Source: Secundilactobacillus collinoides DSM 20515 = JCM 1123 (GTDB lineage: Bacteria; Bacillota; Bacilli; Lactobacillales; Lactobacillaceae). Taken from it: DNA of 64,000 nucleotides. Below, piece after piece: positions 63,645-64,000 of the stretch. A program made the translations under genes and the position numbers. Within the stretch, counting starts at the first letter, position 1, and every line of letters begins with the position of its first letter. The notes beneath the pieces are model-generated. The model was not told where the DNA came from and searched no databases. It saw only the letters and a program-made list of their open reading frames with translations. The stretch is from positions 36,102-100,101 of the forward strand of contig NZ_AYYR01000029.1 of assembly GCF_001435975.1 (NCBI RefSeq), in the 5' to 3' direction.

Positions 63645-63922
63645 TAGATTATGAAATTCGGATGGGAATAGTAACCGACAACGACGTGACAAAGCGACCT
63701 GTATTTGGTGAAAGGCAGGATACGCACGCGTTGGTGAATGAGCCCAAATTGGAGACCTGCTGTTCACGCAACGGGTTCGCAAGGATGCGTTACGATCCCA
63801 GACATCATAAGGTGTCGTTGAGGCAGATTGTGCAAATAATCTGCGAACAAGGGTGGTAACACGAAGCGTTCGTCCCTGTATTGGCTATAGGCCGGTATGG
63901 GGGACGAACGCTTTTTTCGTTT
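63645..63922 (+). promoter_or_regulatory. T-box leader, amino acid unresolved; gene beyond the window
   Basis: T-box AAGGGTGGTAACACG (about 63849-63863) and terminator AAGCGTTCGTCCC / GGGGACGAACGCTT with T6 (63863-63920). Stem I has AATAGTA opposite GTGAATGAG between GGG/CCC and ACCGAC/GTTGGT. By the GAAN-xxx spacing of the other leaders the specifier would be GAG (Glu); ATG (Met) is the alternative one frame back. UGGU predicts discriminator A. The last 78 bases hold no start of a gene that I can recognise. Confidence 0.88.
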
Positions 63923-64000
63923 TCCGAATCTAATTATAAAATGGTCCCCGATTTAAAATTGAAGTGCAACACTTGATAACTAGACCAATTAGACTAGCTT

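Overview
The window reads as a chromosomal segment of a low-to-mid GC Firmicute of the family Lactobacillaceae. The grounds are six T-box leaders, a fused glutamine-binding protein/permease, a DUF4811 protein beside a drug exporter, an Apf-like secreted protein, the UPF0237/UPF0210 pair, an OpuC operon, GlnR-, CcpA-, PhoP- and NrdR-type sites, and AGGAGG ribosome binding sites. I cannot name the species. There is no rRNA, tRNA, prophage, CRISPR array or insertion sequence with a transposase gene.

Layout. 0-9 kb: the 3' end of an NADH oxidase/peroxidase, an amino acid permease, corA, an acetyltransferase, a valine-type T-box driving a ketopantoate-reductase-like gene, pheA, a HesB-like protein and a TetR/lipocalin-like divergon. 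9-15 kb: a glutamine ABC transporter behind a GlnR box, a 7-bp tandem repeat, a hydratase with a very long leader (isoleucine T-box plus an ACACATA motif array), and an aldo/keto reductase with an apparent ATT start. 15-26 kb: a C39-like peptidase and amidase pair, a basic amino acid antiporter, the ornithine operon argCJBD, and the UPF0237/UPF0210 pair. 26-35 kb: a fumarase/aspartase-type lyase divergent from a dicarboxylate transporter and a LysR regulator; a MerR regulator divergent from a drug exporter; a second valine T-box with a second PanE-like gene. 36-42 kb: a complete glycerol-3-phosphate system (ugpCAEB, ugpQ) behind four Pho-box repeats, then a third valine-type T-box with no gene behind it, followed by a second ACACATA array and a terminator. 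43-53 kb: a methionine T-box, metE (frameshifted) and metF, an epimerase-like TIM barrel, and nrdD/nrdG behind NrdR boxes. 53-64 kb: tag, a CiaRH-like two-component system, a matrixin protease, a K+ channel, an Apf-like protein, a GntR regulator, opuCABCD, and a sixth T-box whose gene lies beyond the window.

How it fits together. Much of the window concerns amino acid supply sensed through uncharged tRNA (Val, Ile, Met) or through nitrogen control. The two PanE-like enzymes under valine T-boxes may act on branched-chain 2-keto acids rather than in pantothenate synthesis. The most unusual feature is a pair of ACACATA arrays. Each lies downstream of a T-box on the same strand. One is in the hydratase 5' leader, with its last copy just upstream of the ribosome binding site. 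The other is in what looks like a self-contained T-box-controlled non-coding transcript with its own terminator. This is the arrangement expected for a decoy RNA and its target, although the binding partner is unknown. The second unusual feature is a dispersed family of long nested hairpins. Six copies begin exactly at the TAG stop codon of the preceding gene and a seventh begins two bases after one. Their arms differ in sequence but keep complementarity.
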